Source: Flavobacterium anhuiense (GTDB lineage Bacteria; Bacteroidota; Bacteroidia; Flavobacteriales; Flavobacteriaceae). From it: a stretch of 64,000 bases of DNA. Below, in pieces: positions 47,055-56,347 of the stretch (positions are counted from its first letter, which is position 1; every line of letters begins with the position of its first letter). The DNA lies in contig NZ_JUIV01000010.1 in assembly GCF_004151235.1 (NCBI RefSeq), positions 108,825 to 172,824 on the forward strand. The letters run 5' to 3'. The notes under the pieces were generated by a model that worked only from the letters and a program-made list of their open reading frames with translations, searched no databases and was not told where the DNA came from. Both the position numbers and the translations under genes were made by a program.

Positions 47055-48143
47055 TTATTCGTTTATGACATCACCTTCTTTAGTTTCTTCGCTGGCAATT
47101 TTCACCAGTTTATCGTTTGGAGTCAAATCGCCGAAAATTTCGATTTTATCTTCGATTTCTCTTCCTTTTTTAATGTCAACTCTTGTCGCTTTGTGGTTTA
47201 CTACTTTTACCACATATAAACCTTCCGCAGAATTTACTACTGCCGATTTTGGCACTACAAATGTGCTGTCTTTCGCGTTAAGCGGTAACAAAACTTCGGC
47301 AACCATTCCAGGTAATAAATTTCCTTTGGTGTTATGAACGTCCATTTCTACTCTTTCAGAACGTAATTTTAAATCTAAAGCGCCAGACATTCTGGTAATT
47401 TTTGCTGTAAAAGTTTCTGGCAGCGATTTTACATTAAAACTCATTTCGTCGCCTGGGTGTAAATATCCTGTGTACAATTCTGGAACAGAAACTGCCAAAC
47501 GTAATTTACTTTGCTCCTGAATCGTTAATAAAGGTAAATCTGAACCTTTTCCTGCTGGACCAACAAATGTTCCTAAATTGACATTTCTAGCTGCTACAAC
47601 ACCATCAAAAGGAGCACGAATTTCAAGATAACCTCTCATAATAGAAATTTCTTTGTGCGCTGCAATTGCTGCTTGATATTGTGCATAATCAGAATTCTTT
47701 TTACCGCTTGCCATTTCTAAATCGTTTTTAGAAATCGTTCCTTCTACTTTGCTCGTTTCGTACAAACGGTTGTAAGTGCTTTTGCTGGTTGCATAAATCG
47801 CTTCCATAGATTTCAGTCTCGATTCGGCAGCAGCCAATTGTGAACTGATTTCTGGTGCTTCCAATACAATTAAAAGCTGTCCTTTTTTTACTTTAGAACC
47901 TATATCAACTTTTAAGGTTTTTACGAAACTGCTCACTTTTGCATACAAATCAACTTGTTGGAAACCGGTTAATTCGGCTGGCAAACGCAATTCTGTTGTT
48001 AGTTTTTCTTTCGCTAAAAGGAAAGTTTCTACTTTAGGTTCAATTTCTGCTTTAACAGGTTCTTCTTTTTTAGAATTACAGCTGTTAAGGAAAAATACTG
48101 CTGCTAGAAACAGCGGGCTATATTTTGTAATTTTAGTGTTCAT
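47055..48143 (-). CDS. RND efflux periplasmic adaptor, second system
   Basis: Membrane-fusion lipoprotein of 362 residues (Cys22 in AAVFFLNSCNSKKEE). Lipoyl/barrel-sandwich parts are visible at GFQQVDLYAKVSSFVKTLKVDIGSKVKKGQLLIVLEAPE and YLEIRAPFDGVVAARNVNLGTFVGP, with a helical hairpin between, then beta-barrel (LRLAVSVPELYTGYLHPGDEMSFNVKSLP). It overlaps the pump gene by 11 nt and is the last gene of the operon TolC, pump, adaptor. The order differs from the first system, where the adaptor comes first. Confidence 0.94.
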   Translation of the reverse strand: MNTKITKYSPLFLAAVFFLNSCNSKKEEPVKAEIEPKVETFLLAKEKLTTELRLPAELTGFQQVDLYAKVSSFVKTLKVDIGSKVKKGQLLIVLEAPEISSQLAAAESRLKSMEAIYATSKSTYNRLYETSKVEGTISKNDLEMASGKKNSDYAQYQAAIAAHKEISIMRGYLEIRAPFDGVVAARNVNLGTFVGPAGKGSDLPLLTIQEQSKLRLAVSVPELYTGYLHPGDEMSFNVKSLPETFTAKITRMSGALDLKLRSERVEMDVHNTKGNLLPGMVAEVLLPLNAKDSTFVVPKSAVVNSAEGLYVVKVVNHKATRVDIKKGREIEDKIEIFGDLTPNDKLVKIASEETKEGDVINE

Positions 48144-51100
48144 TTTTTGGTTTTAAAGATGAGATATAATGGATGCTTTCTTCGTCTTCAGGATCTAAAG
48201 AAACAGATTGTGTCGATGTTTTTTCTTGTGCCCACGCAAATATCTGCGGAAGGATCAATAATACGGCAAAAGTAGAAAATAATAATCCACCGATAACCGC
48301 TCTTCCTAACGGAGAAACTTGATCGCCTCCTTCGCCGTGTCCAATTGCCATTGGCAGCATTCCCATAATCATCGCAACAGAAGTCATGATAATCGGACGA
48401 AGACGCAACGCAGCAGCTTCACGAGCCGATTCTAAGGCATTTCCGTTTATTTTTCGAAGCTGTTCGGCATTGGTAACCAAAAGTACGGCGTTGGCAATAG
48501 AAACCCCAACCGACATGATGATTCCCATATACGATTGTAAATTCAATGTTGAACCAGTTAAAGTCAGCATTAATAAAGATCCTAAAACTACGGCAGGAAC
48601 TGTTGTTAAGATTACCAACGAAACTTTGAACGATTGGAAATTAGCGGCCAGCATTAAGAAGATTACAAACACAGCGACCAATAATCCTGTTTGTAAACTG
48701 CTTAATGTCTCTGTCAATACAGTACTTAATCCGATTGGCGTGATAAACAAACCACGAGGTAATTCGCCCAATGAACTAATTGTTTTGCTCACATCTTTTG
48801 ATGCCGTCCCCAAATCGGTTTTATAGATGTTTGCCGTAACGGTAATGTATGGCATGGCCCCTAAATTGTCATTTTCTCCGCTCACAAATCCCGGTGTAAT
48901 TTTGGCAACGTCACTCAATACCGGACGAAGCGAATTTTTTAATACCGGAATTTCTCCAATATCGGTTTTGCTTTTCATTTTATTCAATGGCACTTGAACC
49001 TGAACAGAATATGATAATCCTGCTTTTTCGTCTACCCAGTTATTTTTTTCTGTATAACGAGAAGATGAGGTTGAAGCCACAAGCGAACGCGAAATATCAT
49101 TCATATCAACTCCCAATTCGGCAGCACGGGTTCTGTCAATATCAATATTCATTGCTGGATAATGAATTGGCTGACCAATTTGAACGTCTCTGAAATACGA
49201 AATCGCTTTTAGTTTATCTACGATTTGAGTCGCGTACAATTCGTTTTTCTTTTTGTCTTTTCCAGCCACTCGTATCTCGATTGGAGTAGGAGAACCTTGA
49301 CTTAAAACTTTATCCGTCAATTCGATCGGCTCAAAAGAAAGTTTAGTATCTGGAAGCAATTTTTTAAGTCTTGCTCTAAATTCATCTTTAAAGTCATCCA
49401 TATCTGCCTCATAATCTTTTAAACTCACTTGGAAAACCGCTTCGTGAGAACCTGCCATGAACAGATAAATTGGGTTAATCGAGAATAGAGAAGGGTGCTG
49501 ACCCACATATACAGACGAAATTCCGATATGCTCTTTTCCGACCATTTTCTCCAATTCTTTTAAAACAATTCTGGCTTGTTCTTCTGTTCTTTCCAAACGC
49601 GTTCCGTCAACAGCGCGCATTCTTAATTGGAATTGGCTCGAATTGGTTCTTGGGAAAACGTCTTTTCCGATAAAGGTAATAAATACAATAGCTAGCGCAG
49701 TTGCAGAAATCAGATATGTGATACTGGTTATTTTTTTGTGAACAAACAAACGGTCTAATGTTCGCATGAAACGAATCTTGAAGCGTTCGAAAGCGCTGAT
49801 TTTTCCGTTGTTATTGGTATCTTCTCTTTCTACATATACTTTTTTCTGTGTAATCAGATTTTGTTCAGATTCTGGTGTTAAACCGCAGTCATTAAACTCC
49901 GCTTCATCGTCTGTAATTTCTGGTCCGTGATCGTGTTTTTCATGCCCTTTCATCATCCAGTTAGCCATTACAGGCACAAAAGTTTGAGATAATAAGAACG
50001 AAATAACCATTGAGAAACCAATTGCTAAAGCCAAAGGCAAGAACAACGCTCCTGGAATACCCACCATGGTAAATGCTGGAGCAAATACGGCAAGGATACA
50101 AAGAAGGATCAATAATTTTGGTAAAGCGATTTCTTTACAGGCATCCCAAATGGCGAGTGCTTTGGGTTTCCCCATATCGAGATGCTGGTGAATGTTTTCG
50201 ATCGTAACGGTACTTTCGTCAACCAAAATACCAATTGCCAAAGCCAATCCTGAAAGAGACATTAAGTTAATCGTCTGTCCGAATAATTTTAGGAATAAAA
50301 CTCCCGAAATAACCGAAATCGGAATCGTCATAATTACGATCAAAGCCGCACGGCGGTCACCTAAGAATAATAAAACCATTAATCCTGTTAGAACCGCACC
50401 AATGATTCCCTCAGTAATCAAACTTTTTACCGAGTTGATTACATAAACCGACTGGTCAAATTCATATGATAATTTTACATCTTCAGGAAGTGTGCTCTGA
50501 ATTTTAGGCAATTCTGATTTTAATTTCTGAACCACATCCCAAGTAGAAGCGTCTCCCGCTTTTGCGATACTAATGTAAACCGAACGTTTTCCGTTTACCA
50601 ATGCATAACCCGCTGTAATGTCGGCACCGTCTTTTACAGACGCAACATCGCCTAGTTTTAAGTTTTGAACACCGCCTTTGAATAACAGAATCTGTTCAAA
50701 ATCTTTAATTTCTTTAATCGTATTATTGGTTGGCGTAATATAGTTTTTGTCGCCCATACGAACGTTTCCTGATGGAGCCGTTTGGTTGTTTAAACGAATC
50801 GCTTCTACGATTTGATCTGGCGTCATATTGTGCGAACGCAATAAATCTGGATCTACGTTGATCTCGATAGTTCTTGGGCTTCCTCCAAATGGTGCTGGAG
50901 ATAACAAACCGGGAATCGAAGTAAAAGAAGCACGAACATAAACGTTGGCCAAATCCTGCAATTCATTATTTGATCTGATTTTACTGCTCAAAACCAATTG
51001 TCCGATTGGCAGTGAAGAAGCATCAAAACGAATGATAAACGGAGGTTGTGTTCCTGGAGGGAAAACCGCTTGGATTCTGTTTGAAAGCGCACTTAACTCG

Positions 51101-51417
51101 GCAGCTGCCTGCGCCATATTGGTTCCTTCATAATAGGTTAATTTCATAATCATTAACCCCTGAATATTTTTAGTTTCTACCGATTTGATACCATTTGAGA
51201 AAGGTAAAACGTTTACGTAGTTTTTGGCAAAATAAGCTTCCATCTGGTCTGGCGTATAACCTCCAAACGGGTGCGCAATGTAGATAACCGGCAAATTCAT
51301 TTTTGGTAAAATATCTACCTTAATGTCTTTGATGGCACCAATTCCGAAGAAAAATAGACCCGCAACCAGTACTAAAATGGAAATGGGTTTGCGGAGTGCA
51401 AAACGTATTAAATTCAT
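48133..51417 (-). CDS. RND efflux pump, second system, with EF-hand-like loop
   Basis: RND transporter of 1094 residues, about 40-50 more than the standard. TM4 has GILVDESTVTIENIHQHLD, with D400-E401 in place of the D-D pair of AcrB. The central cytoplasmic loop (about 490-550) is enlarged and contains a His/acidic stretch GHEKHDHGPEITDDEAE and then D533-E544, DTNNNGKISAFE, which matches the EF-hand calcium loop at every ligand position. The second half shows normal RND marks, e.g. ALRLRPIIMTSVAMIMGMLPMAIGHGEGG. It might pump drugs, lipids or metals; the cargo is open. A LytS/LytTR pair is encoded divergently upstream and may control the operon. Confidence 0.94.
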   Translation of the reverse strand: MNLIRFALRKPISILVLVAGLFFFGIGAIKDIKVDILPKMNLPVIYIAHPFGGYTPDQMEAYFAKNYVNVLPFSNGIKSVETKNIQGLMIMKLTYYEGTNMAQAAAELSALSNRIQAVFPPGTQPPFIIRFDASSLPIGQLVLSSKIRSNNELQDLANVYVRASFTSIPGLLSPAPFGGSPRTIEINVDPDLLRSHNMTPDQIVEAIRLNNQTAPSGNVRMGDKNYITPTNNTIKEIKDFEQILLFKGGVQNLKLGDVASVKDGADITAGYALVNGKRSVYISIAKAGDASTWDVVQKLKSELPKIQSTLPEDVKLSYEFDQSVYVINSVKSLITEGIIGAVLTGLMVLLFLGDRRAALIVIMTIPISVISGVLFLKLFGQTINLMSLSGLALAIGILVDESTVTIENIHQHLDMGKPKALAIWDACKEIALPKLLILLCILAVFAPAFTMVGIPGALFLPLALAIGFSMVISFLLSQTFVPVMANWMMKGHEKHDHGPEITDDEAEFNDCGLTPESEQNLITQKKVYVEREDTNNNGKISAFERFKIRFMRTLDRLFVHKKITSITYLISATALAIVFITFIGKDVFPRTNSSQFQLRMRAVDGTRLERTEEQARIVLKELEKMVGKEHIGISSVYVGQHPSLFSINPIYLFMAGSHEAVFQVSLKDYEADMDDFKDEFRARLKKLLPDTKLSFEPIELTDKVLSQGSPTPIEIRVAGKDKKKNELYATQIVDKLKAISYFRDVQIGQPIHYPAMNIDIDRTRAAELGVDMNDISRSLVASTSSSRYTEKNNWVDEKAGLSYSVQVQVPLNKMKSKTDIGEIPVLKNSLRPVLSDVAKITPGFVSGENDNLGAMPYITVTANIYKTDLGTASKDVSKTISSLGELPRGLFITPIGLSTVLTETLSSLQTGLLVAVFVIFLMLAANFQSFKVSLVILTTVPAVVLGSLLMLTLTGSTLNLQSYMGIIMSVGVSIANAVLLVTNAEQLRKINGNALESAREAAALRLRPIIMTSVAMIMGMLPMAIGHGEGGDQVSPLGRAVIGGLLFSTFAVLLILPQIFAWAQEKTSTQSVSLDPEDEESIHYISSLKPKNEH

Positions 51418-51429
51418 TAGGATTTATAA

Positions 51430-52815
51430 TTAAAATTCATTTATAAATAAGTCAAAATTTCCTGTTGCAGCGACTTTCAATAAGTACGACTGCCACACAT
51501 TATTATTGACAATATCTCGATCGATTTCAGCACGGTTCAGCGTGTAAATGGTTTGCGTTAAATCGGTTAGATCGGTTAAACCATTTTTATATAATGCCGA
51601 TTTCTGAATGTAAGCTCTTTGTGCGGCATCAACCTGAATCGGCGCTTCGGCATAATTTTCCAAAGTGATTTTGATTTTATCTTCGGCGAAAGCCAGCTGA
51701 GATTTCAACTCTCTATCAGCCTGATTGTATTCTTCCTGCAGAGCTTGAGATACAAATTTCTGAGCGCTTACTTGTTTGCTTGAACGGAAAGGTGTGGTTA
51801 AATTCCACGTAATTCCAACACCAACTAAATAGTTCGTGCGATCTGGATTTACGCCGTCCCAATAATTTCTCGTAAATGCGTTTTGATTGGTGGCATAAGA
51901 AGAATCAAATCCCGAGGCTCTGGTCTGTAAAACGCCAAAAGCACTCATGGTTGGATAATAGAATCTCTTATACAATTTAACTTGCTGATTGCTGTAATCG
52001 ATTTTCGTTTTATAGAATTGTAACAATGGGTGAAGGCTATCTGTAGCCGTTTCTTTGGTTACCAATTCTTTCGGAATCTGAGTTACAAAAAGAGTATCGG
52101 CAACAAAATCCTGCGGTGCAACGCCCATTAAATCGACTAATTTGTTGTTTTGTTCCTTAACGAAATTTTTAGCGAGGTTTAAAGCCATTTTTGCTTTAGA
52201 AACTTCGGCTGTAGCCAAAGTGGAGTCAACTCCAGCCAATAATCCGTTTTTAACTCTTGCAACGGCGGTCTTTTTGAAAATTTCTGCGCGGTCTAAATTC
52301 TTTTGCTGCGAAATCAGTAATCTTTGGCTCGCCAATAAATTTAAATAAGCCGCCGAGATTTTGATTTCCTGCTGGAATTTTTCCTGCTCTAAATCTTTTT
52401 CTTTAGCCTGAACATCAATTTTAGATAAATTGATTTTTTCCTGTGTTTTTCCGAAAGTGAAAAAATCCCAGTTCATGTTGACTAAATAAAGTGCACCAAA
52501 TGCCGAGTTCCAGTTTTGCTCTGGCAACGGAAGTCCTGATGAAGCAACTCCTAAACCTCCAAAACCATAAAGCGGTCCGTTTTGTCCGTTTACGGTTCCG
52601 TAATCCTGCTGTGCCGATAAGTTCAGGTTTGGCAGATAATCACGGCGAGATTGTTTGAGAGTCTCTTTTGATGCATTGGTGTAATTGTTTTTTGCTCGGA
52701 TAGAACCGTAGTTTTCAAGTCCTATCTTTATGGCTTCTTTTAAAGACAGGGTTTGAGCGTAGCCGGCTGAGGCAAAAATCAATAAAAATAATAAGGTAAT
52801 TTTTTTGAAATACAT
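51430..52815 (-). CDS. TolC family outer-membrane protein, second RND system
   Basis: Outer-membrane channel of 461 residues with a cleaved signal peptide (MYFKKITLLFLLIFASAGYAQ), not lipidated, in contrast to the channel of the first system. OEP repeats are visible: LSLKEAIKIGLENYGSIRAKNNY at the start, KTAVARVKNGLLAGVDSTLATAEVSKAKMALNLA in the middle and KSALYKNGLTDLTDLTQTIYTLNRAE near the end. First gene of its operon, 12 bp before the pump gene. The divergent kinase gene starts 173 bp away. Confidence 0.93.
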   Translation of the reverse strand: MYFKKITLLFLLIFASAGYAQTLSLKEAIKIGLENYGSIRAKNNYTNASKETLKQSRRDYLPNLNLSAQQDYGTVNGQNGPLYGFGGLGVASSGLPLPEQNWNSAFGALYLVNMNWDFFTFGKTQEKINLSKIDVQAKEKDLEQEKFQQEIKISAAYLNLLASQRLLISQQKNLDRAEIFKKTAVARVKNGLLAGVDSTLATAEVSKAKMALNLAKNFVKEQNNKLVDLMGVAPQDFVADTLFVTQIPKELVTKETATDSLHPLLQFYKTKIDYSNQQVKLYKRFYYPTMSAFGVLQTRASGFDSSYATNQNAFTRNYWDGVNPDRTNYLVGVGITWNLTTPFRSSKQVSAQKFVSQALQEEYNQADRELKSQLAFAEDKIKITLENYAEAPIQVDAAQRAYIQKSALYKNGLTDLTDLTQTIYTLNRAEIDRDIVNNNVWQSYLLKVAATGNFDLFINEF

Positions 52816-52850
52816 AAACTCAAGTGTGATATAGAATATTTTTGATGCAA

Positions 52851-52931
52851 CAAATTTATTTCTCTTACACTGATAAAAGTCAGGTTAAGTGATGTACTGC
52901 ACTAGTAAATGACGAATTGAATTGGTCATTT
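52851..52931. promoter_or_regulatory. Divergent promoter region with -7 box and inverted repeat
   Basis: On the minus strand TAAATTTG (52858-52851) is a good -7 box for the TolC-RND operon. Upstream, AAATGAC (52907-52913) and GTCATTT (52925-52931) form an inverted repeat with an 11-nt spacer, about one helical turn, a possible regulator site for either direction. Confidence 0.5.
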
Positions 52932-52988
52932 TTTGAAAAAAATAATTAAATATTTGTGCGTACTTTGTAAACTATTTCACAATTAAGA

Positions 52989-54026
52989 ATGAACAAAAAA
53001 ATTGATAACATATTGGATAACAAATGGTGGCAGGAGGTTGCTGTTGTCCTTTTTTCATTTACAATTTATACCCTTAAGAATGACTGGATGCTTTTTAGCT
53101 CCTTCGTTTCTATTTTGATGGGGATATTTTTTTATTGCATTTTATACATGCATGCGCAGTTTAACCGCTTTTTTTTACTTCCAATTTTATTCAAAGCTAA
53201 TAAACCTTTCACTTATATTATCCTGACGCTTTTTGGTGTTTTTCTTTTTTCGGTCATTTTGTATGAAATTACAATGCTGGATATGTTTGCCAACTGGAAT
53301 TTGTACCAAAACTCACACCAGAGAAGCTATTTGTACCAATTGGCGAGTGTTTTAGGAACTTTGGTCTGCATTCTAAGTCCGATTATTGTTTTTAAGTTTT
53401 ATCGTATTCACAGAAAACAAACCGATGCGGCTTTATTGTTCAATCAAATGCAATTAAATTCATTGAAAGGACAATTAAATCCGCATTTTTTGTTTAATAC
53501 TTTCAATACCCTTTACGGAATCAGCCTTCAGTTTCCAGATAGAACGCCCGATTTAATTATGAAGGTTTCGCAATTAATGCGCTATCAATTGGAAAGTAAC
53601 AGCAAACAATGCGTATCTTTAGAAGATGAACTGGAGTTTATAAACAGTTATGTACAGCTAGAAAAAGAGCGCGTAGGCTATAGATGCGATATTACTTTTG
53701 AAAATAAAGTTGATAACGAATACACGTATAAAATTTCTCCAATGCTGTTAATTGCATTTATTGAAAATGCATTTAAACACGGAACCTGTGCTATTGAAAA
53801 GTGTTTTGTGAAAATTACAATTTCAGTAGAAAATGGATTGCTGCATCTTCATGTAACCAATTCAATTCCGAAGAAAAATGATGTGGTTTCTACTAAAATT
53901 GGTTTAAAAAATACTATTGAACGTCTTAATTTAATCTATGGAAAAGACTATAAATTAGATATAAAAGACGATAGACAGACTTATATTGTAGATTTGGAAA
54001 TACAGCTTAAAAAGTTTGTAGGATGA
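52989..54026 (+). CDS. LytS-type sensor histidine kinase
   Basis: Membrane histidine kinase of 345 residues of the LytS/His_kinase family. Four membrane helices in residues 15-137 (VAVVLFSFTIYTL, FVSILMGIFFYCILYMH, FTYIILTLFGVFLFSVILY, LASVLGTLVCILSPIIVF). The phospho-acceptor is H166 in LNSLKGQLNPHFLFNTFNTL; the ATPase part has LIAFIENAFKHGTC and ends with IGLKNTIERLNLIYG. It has no periplasmic domain of note, so it probably senses the membrane state or a ligand in it. It overlaps the response-regulator gene by 4 nt and lies divergent from the RND operon. Confidence 0.94.
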   Translation: MNKKIDNILDNKWWQEVAVVLFSFTIYTLKNDWMLFSSFVSILMGIFFYCILYMHAQFNRFFLLPILFKANKPFTYIILTLFGVFLFSVILYEITMLDMFANWNLYQNSHQRSYLYQLASVLGTLVCILSPIIVFKFYRIHRKQTDAALLFNQMQLNSLKGQLNPHFLFNTFNTLYGISLQFPDRTPDLIMKVSQLMRYQLESNSKQCVSLEDELEFINSYVQLEKERVGYRCDITFENKVDNEYTYKISPMLLIAFIENAFKHGTCAIEKCFVKITISVENGLLHLHVTNSIPKKNDVVSTKIGLKNTIERLNLIYGKDYKLDIKDDRQTYIVDLEIQLKKFVG

Positions 54027-54727
54027 GAGAAACAAAAAAATGCATTATTGTAGATGATGAACCCGCTGCGCATTATGTTCTGGCTAATTATATAAAGCAG
54101 AATCCGCAGTTAGAACTGGTTTTTCAGGGATATAATGGTATTGAAGCGATGAATTATCTCAGAGAGAATCCAGTCGATTTAATGTTTCTAGATATTAATA
54201 TGCCAGAGATTTCTGGAATGGAACTGCTCAAAATTCTTCCAACGCATCCTAAAACCATTTTGACTACAGCGTATTCTGAATTTGCTCTTGAAAGCTACGA
54301 TTACGGTGTAATTGATTATTTGCTAAAACCTATTTATTTTCCAAGATTTCTAAAAGCAATTGACCGTTTTTTTGCGACAGAAAGTGTGAAACAAAAAGCG
54401 GAAGAAACCGTAAATTCGGTAAGCGTAAAAGTAGATGGTTATTTGATGGATATCGAATTAGATCAGCTTTTATACGCACAGAGTTTTGGCAATTATGTAA
54501 AACTTCACACCACAAAAAGAACTTATCTGGCTTCTATTACTACAACAGAATTTGAAAAATGCCTTCCAGAAAAGAGTTTTATGCGCATTCATAAATCATA
54601 TATCGTAGCTCTGGATAAAATTGATGCAACAGAAAAAGATTTTGTAGTCATCAAAAACGAAAGAATCCCAATTGGAATTACGTATAAAAGAGAGCTAACC
54701 GACCGATTAAAAAAACTAGAATTATAA
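54023..54727 (+). CDS. LytTR response regulator
   Basis: Response regulator of 234 residues with a receiver (DD at 11-12, phospho-acceptor D57 in LMFLDINMPEISG, conserved Thr and Lys in TTAYSEFA and YLLKPI) and a C-terminal LytTR DNA-binding domain (LLYAQSFGNYVKLHTTKRTYLA, SFMRIHKSYIVALDKID). It is the partner of the LytS-type kinase encoded just before. Likely target is the divergent RND operon, by analogy with other Bacteroidota efflux/two-component pairs; this is inference from position. Confidence 0.95.
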   Translation: MRETKKCIIVDDEPAAHYVLANYIKQNPQLELVFQGYNGIEAMNYLRENPVDLMFLDINMPEISGMELLKILPTHPKTILTTAYSEFALESYDYGVIDYLLKPIYFPRFLKAIDRFFATESVKQKAEETVNSVSVKVDGYLMDIELDQLLYAQSFGNYVKLHTTKRTYLASITTTEFEKCLPEKSFMRIHKSYIVALDKIDATEKDFVVIKNERIPIGITYKRELTDRLKKLEL

Positions 54728-54850
54728 TTGAATACTTGATTTTAAAGAGTTTTTTCAGTGGATAAAAAATGTTAATTTCTTCATCTTATCGTAAGAGAAA
54801 AATTATTAATTTTAATACGTTGCTAAAGTTTAATTTTAAAAAATGGAACT

Positions 54851-55324
54851 ATGAAAAACGTGTTTTTATCTTTTATTTTTTTATGCAGTAGTTTTTTAAT
54901 AGCCCAAGAGGGAACGAATATGAAAAAGGTAATTACACCTCCAGAAAAGGTTCGATTTGCTTTTGAAAGAGAATATCCGGGAAAAGTGCCAGTCTGGTCT
55001 GAAGAATATGTTGGAGACGATGCAGATGAAATTAGATTTGAGGCGCGATATAATGTAGATGATAGAACCAAAGCAGTAGCGATTTACGATAATCTGGGAA
55101 ACATGAAAGCGTATGAGTTGCAGATTCCGTTTAAACAGCTTCCAATAAAAGCACAGTCTTATCTAAAAAAGAATTACAAAGCAAAAGCGATTCAAGAAAT
55201 TGCAATGGTGGTAGACGATAAGAAAAAAACAACCTACGAAGTAGGCGTAACAAAAGACACTAAATTTTATGATATTGTTTTTGATGCAGAGGGAGGTTTT
55301 GATGTCTCTGTAGAAAAAAATTAA
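54851..55324 (+). CDS. PepSY-like periplasmic protein
   Basis: Exported protein of 157 residues (signal peptide MKNVFLSFIFLCSSFLIAQ). It shows the PepSY-like (BLIP-like) pattern twice: VRFAFEREYPGKVPVWSEEYVGDDADEIRFEARYN and IKAQSYLKKNYKAKAIQEIAMVVDDKKKTTYEVGVTKDTKFYDIVFDAEGG, each with a helix then three strands. Such proteins are periplasmic and may inhibit proteases or bind other envelope proteins. It follows the response regulator by 123 bp and may be one of its targets. Two strong terminators follow. Confidence 0.85.
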   Translation: MKNVFLSFIFLCSSFLIAQEGTNMKKVITPPEKVRFAFEREYPGKVPVWSEEYVGDDADEIRFEARYNVDDRTKAVAIYDNLGNMKAYELQIPFKQLPIKAQSYLKKNYKAKAIQEIAMVVDDKKKTTYEVGVTKDTKFYDIVFDAEGGFDVSVEKN

Positions 55325-55359
55325 AACGCTTTACTAATTCAAATATTATTTGAAATGAC

Positions 55360-55396
55360 AAACCCGATGAGTTTTTAATGCTTATCGGGTTTTGTT
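55360..55396 (+). terminator. Terminator after PepSY-like gene
   Basis: AAACCCGAT (55360-55368) with ATCGGGTTT (55384-55392), then TGTTTTAT. Same AAACCCGA type as the terminator at 5726-5766. Confidence 0.85.
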
Positions 55397-55403
55397 TTAT
55401 AAC

Positions 55404-55436
55404 AAACCTAACAGGTTTTTAAAACCTGTTAGGTTT
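55404..55436. terminator. Second, minus-strand-usable terminator
   Basis: 15-bp perfect stem AAACCTAACAGGTTT (55404-55418) / AAACCTGTTAGGTTT (55422-55436) with a 3-nt loop. It lies 5 bp from the stop codon of the minus-strand dehydrogenase gene and probably ends it. Confidence 0.85.
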
Positions 55437-55440
55437 ACTA

Positions 55441-56205
55441 TTATAGCATCATTCCGCCAGAAGCTTCAATTCTTTGTGCATTTATCCAGCGGGCGTCTTC
55501 AGTACATAAAAAGGCAACTACACCGCCAATATCATCAGGAAGGCCAACTCTTCCCAAAGCTGTTACAGAAGCAATTTGTTGGTTCATTTGTTCATTGTCG
55601 CGAACAACTCCGCCGCCGAAATCAGTTTCAATAGCGCCTGGCGCCACTATATTGGCTCTAATTTTTCTGGCACCCAACTCTTTTGCCTGATATTTTGTCA
55701 AAGTTTCCATTGCGCCTTTCATAGAAGCATAAGCTGCATAACCTGGGAAAGAGAATCTTGCCAAACCAGTTGAAATATTTATAATTCCGCCACCGTCATT
55801 CATTACATTAAGTCCTTTTTGAGTTAAGAAAAACGGACCTTTAAACTGAATGTTAGTCAATTGATCAAATTCTGCTTCAGTGGTTCCAATGAACGAATTG
55901 TGAATTCCGATTCCAGCATTATTAACTAAAAAGTCAAATTTGTCTGTTTTAAAAGTGTCTTTCAAAACTGTTTTTACATTTTCGAAAAAAGAATCAAAAG
56001 TTCCTGATTCTGCAACGTTCAATTGTAATGCAGCCGCTTTTTGACCTAAATTTTCAATTTCTTTTACGACCAAATCAGCTTCGTCTTTTTTGCTGTTGTA
56101 GGTAATAATTACATCCAATCCTTTTTTTGCAATCGCAATTGCCATGTTTTTTCCTAAACCTCTGCTACCGCCTGTAACTAGAGCTATTTTTGTATTTACT
56201 GCCAT
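55441..56205 (-). CDS. Short-chain dehydrogenase/reductase
   Basis: Classical SDR of 254 residues. NAD(P)-binding motif TGGSRGLGKNMA at residues 11-22, NNAG in FLVNNAGIGI, active-site Ser in INISTGLA and Tyr/Lys in YASMKGA (YxxxK), and the typical end GGVVAFLCTEDARWINAQRIEASGGMML. Probably an NADP-dependent ketone or aldehyde reductase. The residues after strand two (NSKKDEADL) suggest NADPH preference, which is uncertain. Upstream is a repeat-rich gap (TTGTTTG tandem, an inverted repeat and copy C of the 140-bp element). Confidence 0.93.
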   Translation of the reverse strand: MAVNTKIALVTGGSRGLGKNMAIAIAKKGLDVIITYNSKKDEADLVVKEIENLGQKAAALQLNVAESGTFDSFFENVKTVLKDTFKTDKFDFLVNNAGIGIHNSFIGTTEAEFDQLTNIQFKGPFFLTQKGLNVMNDGGGIINISTGLARFSFPGYAAYASMKGAMETLTKYQAKELGARKIRANIVAPGAIETDFGGGVVRDNEQMNQQIASVTALGRVGLPDDIGGVVAFLCTEDARWINAQRIEASGGMML

Positions 56206-56228
56206 CTTATATAGTGTTAATTGTTTAT

Positions 56229-56265
56229 TGTTTGTTGTTTGTTGTTTGTTGTTTGTTGTTTGTTG
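56229..56265. repeat. Tandem repeat GTTTGTT
   Basis: About five consecutive copies of the 7-nt unit TTGTTTG/GTTTGTT, just upstream of the dehydrogenase start codon at 56205. Being a multiple of 7 it is a plausible site of slipped-strand length change. Confidence 0.75.
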
Positions 56266-56266
56266 T

Positions 56267-56328
56267 CAGTCTGAGCGGAGTCGAAGACCTTTATAGTTAG
56301 AATGTCCTTTGGCTACGCTCATGAAGAC
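56267..56328. repeat. Degenerate CTGAGCGGAGTCGAAG inverted repeat
   Basis: Left arm CTGAGCGGAGTCGAAGAC at 56271-56288 faces a decayed right arm CCTTTGGCTACGCTCATGAA near 56305-56324. Member of the family at 18747, 29248 and 57364. Confidence 0.6.
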
Positions 56329-56347
56329 AAATAGTTGTGTTTATTTT

